Source: Anaerolinea sp. (lineage in GTDB: Bacteria; Chloroflexota; Anaerolineae; Anaerolineales; Anaerolineaceae). From it: DNA of 64,000 nucleotides. The notes beneath the pieces were generated by a model. The model worked only from the letters and a program-made list of their open reading frames with translations, did not search any database and was not told where the DNA came from. This document shows positions 17,243-26,882 of the stretch, piece by piece; within the stretch, counting starts at the first letter, position 1; the number at the start of each line of letters is the position of its first letter. Where the stretch lies: the NCBI GenBank assembly GCA_020725865.1, contig DYEC01000001.1, positions 1-64,000 on the forward strand, written 5' to 3'. The translations under genes and the position numbers were made by a program.

Positions 17243-17962
17243 ATGGCAAAATCAATAATATATTGGTTGGTGTCCAGTGAAAAACCGCCAGAACCATCGG
17301 ATTTTCTTTCGCCAAGGGAACATTATGTTCTGGCGGAAAAACGCTTTCCCAAACGCCGCACTGAGTGGCTGAATGGACGATGGGCGGCGAAGTGTTTGCT
17401 CTGTGCCAGTCATCTGCGATTAAGGGCGGTTCCGTTTAAGCAAATTGAGATTGAAAACACCATTGAAGGAATCCCGTATGCGGTGCTCAACGGGCAGATG
17501 CTTGAGGGTAGTTTGAGCCTCAGCCACCGCGATCAGGTAGCCTTTTGTGCGGTTACCTTTGAACCGCTTTTATACGTAGGAGCAGATATCGAGCGCATTG
17601 AACCCCGCTCAGCGGAATTTATCGCGGATTATTTCACGGCTTCTGAGGCGGGTTTCATTTGTAGCAACCCGCTGGAGAGCCACTTTCTGGCGAGCCTAAT
17701 GTGGAGCGCAAAGGAAGCAATGCTCAAAGCACTGGGTAAAGGACTGCGACTAGATACGCGTCAGGTAGAAGTGACAGAAGTTTCAGGCAGTGGCGCTGGA
17801 TGGTCTCCGCTCGGTGTTTGCTGTGCACTGGCTGGTGTAGACCGCTGGGTGGTCAAGTGGCAGCGGTGGAACGATTATGTGCTAACGCTGGCGGTGCTTT
17901 CGCGGGAAAAACTACCGAAAGAAATTGGTTTTCAACAAATCAATAGCGCCGAAATTTTTTGA
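17243..17962 (+). CDS. Sfp-type 4'-phosphopantetheinyl transferase
   Basis: 239 residues, the usual Sfp/PfaE size. The magnesium-binding pair is visible: GADIERIE near residue 113 and WSAKEAMLKALGKG at about 154-167. It transfers the phosphopantetheine arm of CoA to carrier proteins. Immediately downstream of the megasynthase on the same strand, it is the obvious activator of its three ACPs, which is notable because those ACPs show Thr at the modification site. Shine-Dalgarno GGGAGGAC precedes the ATG. Confidence 0.9.
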   Translation: MAKSIIYWLVSSEKPPEPSDFLSPREHYVLAEKRFPKRRTEWLNGRWAAKCLLCASHLRLRAVPFKQIEIENTIEGIPYAVLNGQMLEGSLSLSHRDQVAFCAVTFEPLLYVGADIERIEPRSAEFIADYFTASEAGFICSNPLESHFLASLMWSAKEAMLKALGKGLRLDTRQVEVTEVSGSGAGWSPLGVCCALAGVDRWVVKWQRWNDYVLTLAVLSREKLPKEIGFQQINSAEIF

Positions 17963-18051
17963 TACGGTTGGAACATCTCGTATCTCAAATGGTCCCAGGA
18001 TAATGTTGAGGTTTGAGGCTCTCGAAGGCTAAAAAATAAAAAATTGAATTG

Positions 18052-19674
18052 TTAAATCAGCGGTTTTTCGGGAATATAGCGCCTCAGTGGTTCGGGCAGG
18101 CTTATTCCCTGCATCTCCAGAGCGCGCACACGGGCAAGGTAAGCCGCGCCGGTCAAGAGATGTAGCGTAACGTCCACCACATGCCGGTTGGCAGGGTCGC
18201 TCAGGTAAGTGCCGCGCACCCAATCGTTGAACATGCCCATTGCTGGACCGCACCAGATTTGGTAATCCATCTCGCGCCCCGGTTCACCGGTGTTCGACCA
18301 GCGAGAGGATAATCCCAGATACCAGCGAAAGACCAGTGCCATCTGATCTTTAGGATTGTTTCGGGCGCGTTCAAGCTGACGCGGGTCGCGTTCGCTGAAG
18401 AAACGCACACATTCATCCCAGACTTCGCCAAAGGCTTTCTTAAAAACCTGCGTTTCCAAACGCTCGCGCTCCTTTGGTGGAATCTCCTCCAGTGAGTCGT
18501 AACGCGAATATAGTTCATGTAGTTTTTGAGCGCGCATGGCAAACATCGTACCGCGCTTTAACACTTGCACTTTGACACCCATTTCAAACATATCCGCGGC
18601 TGGTGCCATGGCAACATCGGTCATTTCAGCCTGAGCAAGCAGATTTTTAGCGTGCGCTGATGTCCCTGCTTCCACACAGCTCTGGTTGATGGAGCCTGTT
18701 ACAATGTAATCTGCCCCTAACATAAAGGCTGCCAGAGCGGCTTCAGGGGTGCCTATTCCCCCGGCTGCGCCAACCCGTACCGGCACCGCAAACTGGTGCT
18801 TTTCCTGTAATTCATCACGCAATGCCCGTATGGCGGGAACCAGCGCGACCAGCGGGCGGTTATCGGTATGCCCTCCCGAATCGGCTTCAACGGTGATATC
18901 GTCTGCCATTGGCACCCTGAGTGCCAGTTCAGCCTGAAGGGGGGTGATACGTCCTTCATTGACCAATTGATTGAGAATTTCCGTTGGGGCGGGGGCTAAA
19001 AACCTGCGTGCCACTTCCTTGCGCGAGAGCTTGGCAATGATACGGTTTCCAATGACCGGTTCTCCGTTGCTTCCTTGTGAAAGACCTGCCGCGCGATACC
19101 AGACCAAATTTGCCGAGACCATCAAATAAGCAGAAGCCTCGAGGACGCGGATACCATGTTGCAAATACAGCTCAACTGTTCGCCGCTCCAGTGCAGGTTC
19201 GTTAGGGCTGTTGAGTAGATTGAATGCAAAGGGCCGCTCAGGGAGTGCATCCTTGATTTTCTGTATGGCTGATTCGATACGTGCCGGTGAGCATCCTCCT
19301 GCGCCGAACGATGCTAAAAAACCCGCCTTTCCCAACGCGATCACCAGTTCTTCCGATGAGATTCCGTTTGCCATCGAACCAGCGTAAAATGCATAATTAG
19401 TACGGTAAGCCGAGCGAAAGTCGGGGTTGCCAAGCTGTTCGATAGGTAAAGGGGGTGCACAGGCAATCAAGGAAAAATCACCCTGGCTGGTGATAGATCC
19501 TTGAGCAGTCATCCCGATTTGATTCCCTTTTTGGACCACATACAGCGGTTTATTCAGTTTGGTTAAGAGCTGATACAACTGGTCTGGTTCAGATAGAATG
19601 GTATTTGCAGGACCTTGCCAAAACAAACCAAGGATTGTATTTTCGTTGCGCAGTACAGAAATCATATTTGCCAT
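18052..19674 (-). CDS. pfaD: PfaD-family enoyl reductase (FMN, 2-nitropropane-dioxygenase-like)
   Basis: 540 residues, the family's length. The barrel holds the glycine-rich segments typical of PfaD: FGAGGCSP near residue 108, RPFAFNLLNSPNEP near 134, EADSGGHTDNRP and GAAGGIGTPEAALAAF in the phosphate-binding half. PfaD proteins act in trans as the enoyl reductase of PUFA and related lipid synthases, which matches the absence of an ER domain in the adjacent megasynthase. It is convergent with the PPTase rather than co-directional, so regulated separately. GAGG lies about 10 bases before the chosen ATG; a second in-frame ATG is three codons later. Confidence 0.93.
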   Translation of the reverse strand: MANMISVLRNENTILGLFWQGPANTILSEPDQLYQLLTKLNKPLYVVQKGNQIGMTAQGSITSQGDFSLIACAPPLPIEQLGNPDFRSAYRTNYAFYAGSMANGISSEELVIALGKAGFLASFGAGGCSPARIESAIQKIKDALPERPFAFNLLNSPNEPALERRTVELYLQHGIRVLEASAYLMVSANLVWYRAAGLSQGSNGEPVIGNRIIAKLSRKEVARRFLAPAPTEILNQLVNEGRITPLQAELALRVPMADDITVEADSGGHTDNRPLVALVPAIRALRDELQEKHQFAVPVRVGAAGGIGTPEAALAAFMLGADYIVTGSINQSCVEAGTSAHAKNLLAQAEMTDVAMAPAADMFEMGVKVQVLKRGTMFAMRAQKLHELYSRYDSLEEIPPKERERLETQVFKKAFGEVWDECVRFFSERDPRQLERARNNPKDQMALVFRWYLGLSSRWSNTGEPGREMDYQIWCGPAMGMFNDWVRGTYLSDPANRHVVDVTLHLLTGAAYLARVRALEMQGISLPEPLRRYIPEKPLI

Positions 19675-19802
19675 GTATCAGATGCCTCAATTTTTGGATT
19701 ACTTGTGGATATTAACCCGCAGATAAACGGATGGGTACGGGGATTTCAAAATTTTTTTGTGGTTGACAGTCAGTTCTCAGTAGGACAAATCATTGATAGG
19801 GT

Positions 19803-19839
19803 AAAAATCTGCTCAGGCGAGCGACAACACCTGAGCAGA
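19803..19839 (-). terminator. Intrinsic terminator after the CBS gene
   Basis: Perfect 10-bp stem TCTGCTCAGG/CCTGAGCAGA (19808-19817 with 19830-19839), then TTTTT on the minus strand. It separates the CBS gene from pfaD. Confidence 0.8.
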
Positions 19840-19864
19840 CAAGGGTTCACAGTACCGATGGATT

Positions 19865-20314
19865 TTATCTTGGATAATCTCGGCCCAGAATATAATTCTC
19901 CAAACTGGCAATAAGAATAGATTGATCAGCAATCACCTGTTTGACAACGTCACCAATCGAAATCATACCCACCAATTTGCCTTCCTTCGTAGCCACTGGA
20001 AGGTGGCGGATACGTTGTTTGGTCATCAGCATCATGCATTCGTCAATGGATGTTTCTGGGTGAACGCCGATTACTTCCTCAGTCATAAAATTTTTCACTG
20101 GTTCATCAACGATGCACTGTCCGGCTTTTGCAATGTGGCGGGCGAAATCGCGTTCAGAGACAATTCCTGCTATCTTACCTTCCTGATCCAAAACCAGCAA
20201 GGCGCCGATATTTTTTTCTGCCATCAGTTCTAGCGCCTCAAGCACAGATGTATCTGGACTCACCGACCAGACATCACTGCCTTTTACTCGCAGTAAATCC
20301 TGCACAGTAGCCAT
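19865..20314 (-). CDS. Two-CBS-domain protein
   Basis: 149 residues from the ATG at 20314, chosen because GGAGGTG lies 5 bases upstream; a longer frame exists but has no such site. Two CBS motifs in tandem: VWSVSPDTSVLEALELM...GALLVLDQEGKIAGIVSERDFAR and IGVHPETSIDECMMLM...HLPVATKEGKLVGMISIGDVV. Stand-alone CBS pairs bind adenine nucleotides and act as energy sensors. No enzymatic domain is attached. It has its own terminator, so it is monocistronic; its partner is unknown. Confidence 0.9.
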   Translation of the reverse strand: MATVQDLLRVKGSDVWSVSPDTSVLEALELMAEKNIGALLVLDQEGKIAGIVSERDFARHIAKAGQCIVDEPVKNFMTEEVIGVHPETSIDECMMLMTKQRIRHLPVATKEGKLVGMISIGDVVKQVIADQSILIASLENYILGRDYPR

Positions 20315-20441
20315 AGGACACCTCCAATTTTTTATTTTCAATTCCTGGCAATGCTCTGGATTTATTATACAGGGAAAGTAATCACGGTACAATCAATTTT
20401 TTTAGGATTTGTGAGTACCCCAAAATCACCTTTTTCTTGGA

Positions 20442-22772
20442 TTATTTCTTGAAAAAGCCAGTACCTTTTTGCCCATCCATTGCAATTTCTAGTTCGTGAT
20501 CCGGGCGCTCGGTTCTAATCTTGATTAACCTGATGCAGTCTATGGCGGCTGAATTTTCAGGAATAAGTTCATGAATCCAGTTTTTCGCCTGCATCACAAA
20601 GCTGTGGTTAAAACGGTCAGCTTCATCTTCTGCCGAGACTGCCAGCGGATAGATTTGAGACTCGACCAAATCCTGGAAAAAGTGCGTGCCGTAGGATGGT
20701 TCTGACGAGTATCCGCCTTTCTGGCTGGCAAGTTCAATCAGGGCACGCGCGTTAAAAATATCTGCGTAGGTAACTGAAACTCCTTGCAGATAATCAGTTG
20801 ATCCCCAGCGTCCCGGTCCAATAAGAATAAACGAATGCCCCTCAAGCGCTTTGTTTAATTGCCCGATTTTTCGGGCTACTTCGGTGAAATCGTGGGGCTT
20901 TGAAAGCCGGTAATATGCACCTGGGTCAACATAGACAACGTACTCAATGTTTGGAACACGTCCAACCGGTACCATATGGTTGCAGACAAACAGAACATCT
21001 TCCCCTGGCAGGTCTTTGGGGATGAGGACATTGATTCCTTCAAAGCTCCAGCTATGATGAGGGCGGCATTGCAGCAGGTGAAAAATTGGTTTCGGCTTGC
21101 CATTCTCGTTGCGGGAGATGGAAAGAGCAAATTCAATATCCACCGCTTTTCTGTAGTTTTCGGTCAGGCGCGCCAGGACGGTTTTCAGCAGTGGGACAAA
21201 GCCGCCGGATTGTAACAAATTGTCAAAAGTGATGACAAATTCCCGCGGGTCAAGATTTAAACCAAGCGACAGTGGCGGACGTATCAAATCGCCATCGTAA
21301 ATGGAAACAACCCAGCGCAGAGAGGGAAAATCAGGAGTTAACACGGATTTCACAGGTAATGTGACCAGCGCGTTATTTTCAAGGTCAATAACATCCATAA
21401 AATGCTGTGAGTAATAGCGAATCGCTTTTGGTGTTACTTCGGGGCGCAATTGCGGGTGGCTCAGGCTGACCAGACGCGGGTAGTCACTGGCTGTCCGCTC
21501 AACCGCGCGGGTTCCCAGACCAACCACAAGGCGCGTAAAACCATCCTCCCGTTTCAGGCGGGGATTCCAGACAATCGGGCTGTAACTATAGGCGATCCCG
21601 GCAATTGCCGGAAAATAGAACTGGCGGTGGCGTTCTCCCTGAACTTCCTGAAGCAAAATTGCCATCCGCTCGTTGTAGTCAAGCAGTCCCATACGCTGGC
21701 GGTATGAGATTGCGTCGGGGCTGAATATGCTGGCATATGCGCGCCGAATTGCCAAGGTCAAGTCGCGAAGATTCTCTTTTATTGTGCCCTGATTGGGACA
21801 AAAAACGCTCATGTATTTACCAGCAAAGGACGCGCCAAAATTGTCCTCCAGCAGACTGGAAGAGCGAACGATGAGCGGTGTGTTACCTACCTCATGCAAC
21901 ACTTCGCGTAGCTGATCGGCGATTTCTTCAGGGAATCTGGCACTAGCGTACCGTTTTTGTATCTGGTCATATTCCTCGCGTATTTGTTCGGCTGATTTGT
22001 ATTTCTGATTGACAAATTCAAGATGGTTCAATGCCAGGAAGTCGTAAAACACATCCGCTCCAACAAAGTATGAGCGCGGTAGGATTATTTGTTCGGTGAT
22101 CTCCGGTGCGGTTTGTTGCAAAATCTTGTAAGCCAACAGCATACCGGCTGCCTTTCCGCCGATTTTCCCGGTACCAATGCGGTGTTTGAGAACAAAGTTG
22201 AAGTCAGCAGTGGTAAACCAGTGTTTAGCAATGTTAATAAATGCCAGTTGATCGCTGAACAAACTTTTGAGCAATACAACGCGCAGTTCCTGCAAATGGT
22301 GATCCACCAGCACCCGCTGTTCGGGCGGGAGTGCCTCAAACTCTTCAGCCTGCCGCAGCACCATCTCCAGTGGTGCAAGTTCGGGATTAAAACGCAGGGT
22401 CAGATTTGAGGATATTGGCTTGTTTTCCCCGTTGGTTCGGTCCGCCAGAATGTTGTCCACAATCTGATGAAGCAATTCCAGCGGCAGATTATAGGCAAAA
22501 TAAAAATCTGTCAGTGTTCTCTGGACGCGGTGATAACGCAGTTCCCATTGATCGGCGTCCTCGTTATGTAAAGGATCAACGATGCCTTCCCGTTGTTGGG
22601 AAAGGATTGCCTTCTCCCTGACTTCCTGTTCAAACCGTTCAGGTGTAATAATTCCCCGTTGGAACAATTCTTCGCGCATTTGGCGGCGAATCGATGAGGC
22701 AAGCATGGGGTATTGAGCAAGCAAAAGATAAATTTCCAGAATTTTGGAAGACTCTGGGGGAGTGATGGGCAT
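20442..22772 (-). CDS. PEP-synthase-like protein with PEP/pyruvate-binding (PPDK N-terminal) domain
   Basis: 776 residues; AAGGAGGAAC precedes the ATG. The nucleotide-binding PPDK-type region is clear: GKIGGKAAGM near residue 200, then RSSSLLEDNFGASFAGKY near 300 with the Arg and Gly-rich turn that contact ATP. I see no phosphohistidine swivel domain (no TxxGGxxSH-type motif) or C-terminal PEP barrel, so it is not a standard PEP synthase. The C-terminal part (GPGRWGSTDYL, near 650) is of unknown function. It follows the glutamate dehydrogenase gene by 80 bases, suggesting an operon. Activity unknown. Confidence 0.8.
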   Translation of the reverse strand: MPITPPESSKILEIYLLLAQYPMLASSIRRQMREELFQRGIITPERFEQEVREKAILSQQREGIVDPLHNEDADQWELRYHRVQRTLTDFYFAYNLPLELLHQIVDNILADRTNGENKPISSNLTLRFNPELAPLEMVLRQAEEFEALPPEQRVLVDHHLQELRVVLLKSLFSDQLAFINIAKHWFTTADFNFVLKHRIGTGKIGGKAAGMLLAYKILQQTAPEITEQIILPRSYFVGADVFYDFLALNHLEFVNQKYKSAEQIREEYDQIQKRYASARFPEEIADQLREVLHEVGNTPLIVRSSSLLEDNFGASFAGKYMSVFCPNQGTIKENLRDLTLAIRRAYASIFSPDAISYRQRMGLLDYNERMAILLQEVQGERHRQFYFPAIAGIAYSYSPIVWNPRLKREDGFTRLVVGLGTRAVERTASDYPRLVSLSHPQLRPEVTPKAIRYYSQHFMDVIDLENNALVTLPVKSVLTPDFPSLRWVVSIYDGDLIRPPLSLGLNLDPREFVITFDNLLQSGGFVPLLKTVLARLTENYRKAVDIEFALSISRNENGKPKPIFHLLQCRPHHSWSFEGINVLIPKDLPGEDVLFVCNHMVPVGRVPNIEYVVYVDPGAYYRLSKPHDFTEVARKIGQLNKALEGHSFILIGPGRWGSTDYLQGVSVTYADIFNARALIELASQKGGYSSEPSYGTHFFQDLVESQIYPLAVSAEDEADRFNHSFVMQAKNWIHELIPENSAAIDCIRLIKIRTERPDHELEIAMDGQKGTGFFKK

Positions 22773-22796
22773 AAATTTGTTCCTCCTTTCTTCTGG

Positions 22797-22835
22797 GAGC
22801 TGTGCAGAACCGCATTTTGCCGTCCTGCACAGCTC
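22797..22835 (-). other. Intercistronic hairpin
   Basis: Perfect 11-bp stem GAGCTGTGCAG/CTGCACAGCTC (22797-22807, 22825-22835) with a 17-base loop, 18 bases after the dehydrogenase stop and before the next Shine-Dalgarno. No U-run, so more likely a processing or stability element than a terminator. Confidence 0.6.
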
Positions 22836-22852
22836 TGAAGCTAAATATTGGG

Positions 22853-24124
22853 TTATGCCCAGCCGCGTAGCCGCACTGCTTCAGCCACGCGGTTCACGGC
22901 TACCAGGTAAGCCGCAAGACGGTAATGGACTTTGTGCCGTTGAGCAACATCATGTACCGTCCAGAAAGCGGTGGTCATTTTTTTGTCCAGCCGCTCGTGG
23001 ACAAGCGTTTCTTCCCAGTAATAGTCATAGGCATTTTGCACCATCTCAAAATAAGAAACAGTTACACCGCCGGCATTGCATAGAAAGTCGGGCAAGACAC
23101 AGACATTTTTAGCGAAAAGTATCTGATCTGCTTCAGGTGTTGTAGGACCATTTGCCAGTTCGGCAATCACACGGGCTTTAATGCGGTCGGCGTTAGAGGC
23201 GTTAATTGCATTTTCCAATGCGGCAGGAATGAGAACCGTCACGTCCAGCTCCAGCAATTGCTCATTGGTGACAAATTGAGCACCGGGAAAATTGATCACT
23301 GAACCAGTTTGGGCTTTATGGGCTAACACTTGTTCATAATCGAGACCATCGGGGTTATAAATTCCTCCGCGCGAATCGGAAACGGCGACAATTTTTAACC
23401 CGAGTAGCTCTTTGCCAAGCTTATGCGCAAATGAGCCGGCATTTCCATACCCTTGAATGGCAGTGGGTGCGTCCTTGAGATTCAGATTAAGGGCTTTGCT
23501 GGCTTCACGCAGACAAAACATTCCGCCGCGCGCGGTTGCATCGCCCCGCCCGGCTGAGCCGCCTAAAGCCAGCGGTTTACCGGTAATCACGCCGAATTCT
23601 GTATAACCGCGCTGGAAGGAAAACTCATCTGCCATCCATGCCATTATCTGAGGGGTGGTATAGACATCAGGGGCGGGCACATCTTTTTCAAGACCAAGCA
23701 AGCGTCCTACCTGACGGATGTAGGCGCGGCTTAGGCGCTCCAGCTCACCAGCCGACAACATCTTGGGATCACAGATGATGCCGCCTTTGCCGCCGCCCAG
23801 CGGTAAATCCATTACAGCGGTTTTCCATGTCATCCAGGCTGCAAGGGCTCGGATGGTGTCTATTGTTTCCTCGCTGTGATACCGGATGCCGCCTTTGATA
23901 GGTCCGCGCGCGTCGTTATATTGAACCCGGAAGCCATGAAAAATTCGGGTGCTTCCGTCATCCATTTTCACTGGCAGGGTGACCTTCAGCTCGCGCATAG
24001 GCCAGCGCAAAAATTCATGCACAGCAGGGTCGAGCTGTAGAATTTTTGCGGCTTCATCCAGTTGTTGCTGAGCAACCCGAAAAGGGTTATAAGCGCTTGA
24101 TGTTGGGGGATGTGTCTGGTTCAT
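22853..24124 (-). CDS. gdhA: Glu/Leu/Phe/Val dehydrogenase, probably glutamate dehydrogenase
   Basis: 423 residues, typical of hexameric bacterial and archaeal glutamate dehydrogenases. Substrate block KGGIRYH near residue 78 and catalytic Lys in PLGGGKGG near 105-112, then [18 protein letters not shown], and the NAD(P) Rossmann segment IQGYGNAGS near 214. It interconverts glutamate with 2-oxoglutarate and ammonium. AAGGAGAAAAGC precedes the ATG. First gene of a two-gene unit with the PEP-synthase-like gene. Leucine or phenylalanine specificity cannot be excluded from motifs alone. Confidence 0.93.
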   Translation of the reverse strand: MNQTHPPTSSAYNPFRVAQQQLDEAAKILQLDPAVHEFLRWPMRELKVTLPVKMDDGSTRIFHGFRVQYNDARGPIKGGIRYHSEETIDTIRALAAWMTWKTAVMDLPLGGGKGGIICDPKMLSAGELERLSRAYIRQVGRLLGLEKDVPAPDVYTTPQIMAWMADEFSFQRGYTEFGVITGKPLALGGSAGRGDATARGGMFCLREASKALNLNLKDAPTAIQGYGNAGSFAHKLGKELLGLKIVAVSDSRGGIYNPDGLDYEQVLAHKAQTGSVINFPGAQFVTNEQLLELDVTVLIPAALENAINASNADRIKARVIAELANGPTTPEADQILFAKNVCVLPDFLCNAGGVTVSYFEMVQNAYDYYWEETLVHERLDKKMTTAFWTVHDVAQRHKVHYRLAAYLVAVNRVAEAVRLRGWA

Positions 24125-24485
24125 GCTTTTCTCCTTGGCTTTAGAATTTATGGAACGGTTGATCCCGAAACCGCCGAATAATGTGGAATCCGTGCTGTGA
24201 TTTGGTAAGCGAGCTGGATTTGTGACATATAGAATTACACGCCGTTTTGATGAACGGCGGTTTTTGTTTATGGTGGTTATGTATCGGGGGTGCTTCTACG
24301 GATATAAGAAGATGAATTGAGCTGTCTGGATAAATCCGATAAGTCGCACCTGTGTTATCGTTTTATTAAAAATTTTCGCAATTGTACATACAATCATGAT
24401 TTTGTAAAGGGTCTTCACAATTGTATTTTTCAATTGAAATGAATACACTATGAGTTGGCACATGTTGGCGAAATACGGCTAAATC
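24125..24485. other. Divergent intergenic region with an orphan terminator and palindromes
   Basis: 361 bases between gdhA (minus) and the gene at 24486 (plus). Besides the terminator at 24240-24269 it holds the dyad ATTGTACATACAAT (24381-24394) and the palindrome ACAATTGT (24417-24424), possible operator sites. I could not identify a full promoter for either gene. Confidence 0.5.
24240..24269 (+). terminator. Orphan intrinsic terminator on the plus strand
   Basis: Stem CGCCGTT (24240-24246) with AACGGCG (24253-24259), 6-base loop, then G and TTTTTGTTT. No plus-strand gene lies upstream of it; gdhA runs the other way. It may end a small RNA or act in the leader of the gene at 24486. Confidence 0.65.
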
Positions 24486-26882
24486 ATGGATAAGGCAATT
24501 TACCCGGTTATCTTTTTACTATCCGCCGCCAGTCTGCTTTTTGAGGTTAATCAGACGCGCTTATTTTCGGTTGCACAGTTCTATCATTTTGCTTTCATGA
24601 TCATCAGCATGGCGCTTTTGGGGTATGGCATCAGCGGTACATGGCTGGCTCTTTTTCCTTCCTTTGGGCAGGGGGTGCCCATGAAGCGGTTATCCCAGCT
24701 ATCGCTTGCTGGGGGATTTGGAATGTTGTTCTCTTATCTGCTTTCCAACTGGTTACCTTTTGACTCGTTCAGCATTGCCTGGGATTTCCGGCAAGCGGTG
24801 ATCCTCTGTCTCCATCTGGTGGCGTTGGCTTCACCATTTTTCTTCACCGGTCTGGCTACAGGCATGGTGCTGGAACGCTTCCCCGAAGTTGCCGGGAAAA
24901 CATATTCTTACAATCTTGCCGGTTCTGCCTTGGGGTGCTTACTGGCGCTAGGATTACCTTCCCGGCTGGGTGGTGAAGGTGTGGTGGTGTTCAGCGGAAT
25001 GTTATCGGCGCTGGCGGGAGTATGGGCGATCAGCAGACTGAAGCGACGGCCGCCAGTTGTTCTGGGGTTGACGATTGTTTTGTTTATGTTAACCGTCCCG
25101 GATATTTCACTGAGACTGACAGGGGGGGAAGGCTGGCATTTGTACCGGCTGAATCTATCACCCTATAAAGGACTTTCGTACGTGCTACGGACACCAGGTG
25201 CGGAAGTGGTTTATCACCGCTGGAATTCTTTTTCCCGCGTTGATGTAGTGCGAAGCCCCAATATTCGCTCGTTGCCCGGACTGAGCACTCAATACCGCCG
25301 GATTCCACCACAGCAAGATGGTTTACTGGTAGATGGTGATGATCTAAATGGAATTATCCGCAAAGACAGTGATTTGTCATTTATCCCTTATCTCCCTTCC
25401 GCGGTGGTATATGAGCTGCGGCCAAGAGCCGAGGTGCTGGTTCTAGAGGGACGCGGCGGATTAGATGTGATTACAGCGCAAGCGATGGGTGCGCGGCGGG
25501 TAACCGTTGTGGAAGCCAATCCGCTGATTGTTGAAGCTGCCGCAGAAGTGTATCAGGCGCAAGAGATACAGGTAGTGATAGATACCGATCGGAGTTATCT
25601 GCGCCGAGCGGAACAAACTTTTGATGTTGTTGTTCTCACGTTAACGTCATCCTATCATCCAGTGCGATCAGGGGCATACAGTTTGGCGGAAGATTATCGT
25701 TATACGGTAGAGGCTTTTGAGGATATGCTGCGGGTACTGAATCAGGATGGTTTTCTGATGGTGGCGCGTTGGGAACAATCACCGCCATCCGAGTCGCTGC
25801 GTGCTTTTGTTCTGGCAGTAACTGCACTCGAGCGTTCCGGGCTTGAACCGAGTAGCCGACTGGCAATGTGGCGCGGTTATAACCTGTCCACGTTGTTGGT
25901 CAAGAAAACACCTTTTAAGCCCGCGGAACTGGATCAGATTCGGCGTTTTACGCAAGAAAGATCGTTCGACCTTTCTTATCTTCCCGGTCTTGCCAGGAGT
26001 GAGACAAATATCCATAATGTTCTGCCACAAGCGGTAGATTATGATGCCTGTCAGGCGTTGCTGGATAGACAGCAAAGGGATAAATTTCTGGCTGAGTATC
26101 CATTTGACATTTCACCAACTAGTGATGATCGTCCTTTCTTTGGACATTTTTTCAAATGGTCACAGGCGAGGGAATTATGGATGGAGATGGGCAAAACCTG
26201 GCAGCCTTTTGGTGGAGCGGGCTATTTTGTTGTTTTGATCATTTTGGCAGTTGTCCTGTTTCTGACCGTTTTATTGATTGTGTTGCCAGTGATAATGCAA
26301 AGCAGGAGCCGATTGTTGCAGGTTTCAACTGTCAGGTTGCCGATTCTGCTGTATTTTGGGCTGCTTGGTCTGGCGTTTTTAATGGTTGAAATTCCGTTGA
26401 TTCAGCGTTTCATGTTGTATTTAGGACATCCGGCTTATTCAGTATCAACGGTGCTATTTGCTTTATTGTTCTTTTCAGGGTTGGGCAGCCGCTGGGGACA
26501 CCGTCTCCCGGTCTGGCTTGTTTTCTTGTTTTTGACCTTAAGTTTACTAAGCTTGCCCTGGCTCCTGCCACAGCTCTTTGTCCTGACACTCAAGTGGTCG
26601 TTTTGGGTGCGTTTGGTAATGACTATTATTGTTATTGCGCCTTTGGGTTTGTGCATGGGTGTACCTTTTCCTGCGGGAATTCAGCAGCTGACAAAAATCC
26701 ACCAGGGTGTGCTGATGATTCCTTGGGTGTGGGGAATTAATGGCTCAGCATCGGTGGTTTCAGCGGTTCTGGCTGCTTTGCTGGCGTTGAGCTTTGGCTT
26801 GCGTTGGGTTTTGTGGGTTGGTGCGTTGTGTTATGTGCTTGCGGGGGTTATATTTGTGCTTTCAGGGTTGCGTGGGAGGTGA
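24486..26882 (+). CDS. Membrane-embedded spermidine-synthase-like protein (TM - SpeE-like - TM)
   Basis: 798 residues. N-terminal block of about six to seven membrane helices (residues 1-210), a soluble spermidine/spermine-synthase-like methyltransferase fold (about 310-480; VLVLEGRGGLDVITAQAMGA as SAM-type glycine loop and VVEANPLIV with the acidic ribose-binding residue), then five to six helices (575-798). The catalytic Asp pair of true aminopropyltransferases is not evident: where it is expected the sequence reads VVLTLTSSYHPV. So the activity is uncertain. The 3' end overlaps the convergent isoaspartyl methyltransferase gene by 21 bases. Confidence 0.85.
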   Translation: MDKAIYPVIFLLSAASLLFEVNQTRLFSVAQFYHFAFMIISMALLGYGISGTWLALFPSFGQGVPMKRLSQLSLAGGFGMLFSYLLSNWLPFDSFSIAWDFRQAVILCLHLVALASPFFFTGLATGMVLERFPEVAGKTYSYNLAGSALGCLLALGLPSRLGGEGVVVFSGMLSALAGVWAISRLKRRPPVVLGLTIVLFMLTVPDISLRLTGGEGWHLYRLNLSPYKGLSYVLRTPGAEVVYHRWNSFSRVDVVRSPNIRSLPGLSTQYRRIPPQQDGLLVDGDDLNGIIRKDSDLSFIPYLPSAVVYELRPRAEVLVLEGRGGLDVITAQAMGARRVTVVEANPLIVEAAAEVYQAQEIQVVIDTDRSYLRRAEQTFDVVVLTLTSSYHPVRSGAYSLAEDYRYTVEAFEDMLRVLNQDGFLMVARWEQSPPSESLRAFVLAVTALERSGLEPSSRLAMWRGYNLSTLLVKKTPFKPAELDQIRRFTQERSFDLSYLPGLARSETNIHNVLPQAVDYDACQALLDRQQRDKFLAEYPFDISPTSDDRPFFGHFFKWSQARELWMEMGKTWQPFGGAGYFVVLIILAVVLFLTVLLIVLPVIMQSRSRLLQVSTVRLPILLYFGLLGLAFLMVEIPLIQRFMLYLGHPAYSVSTVLFALLFFSGLGSRWGHRLPVWLVFLFLTLSLLSLPWLLPQLFVLTLKWSFWVRLVMTIIVIAPLGLCMGVPFPAGIQQLTKIHQGVLMIPWVWGINGSASVVSAVLAALLALSFGLRWVLWVGALCYVLAGVIFVLSGLRGR

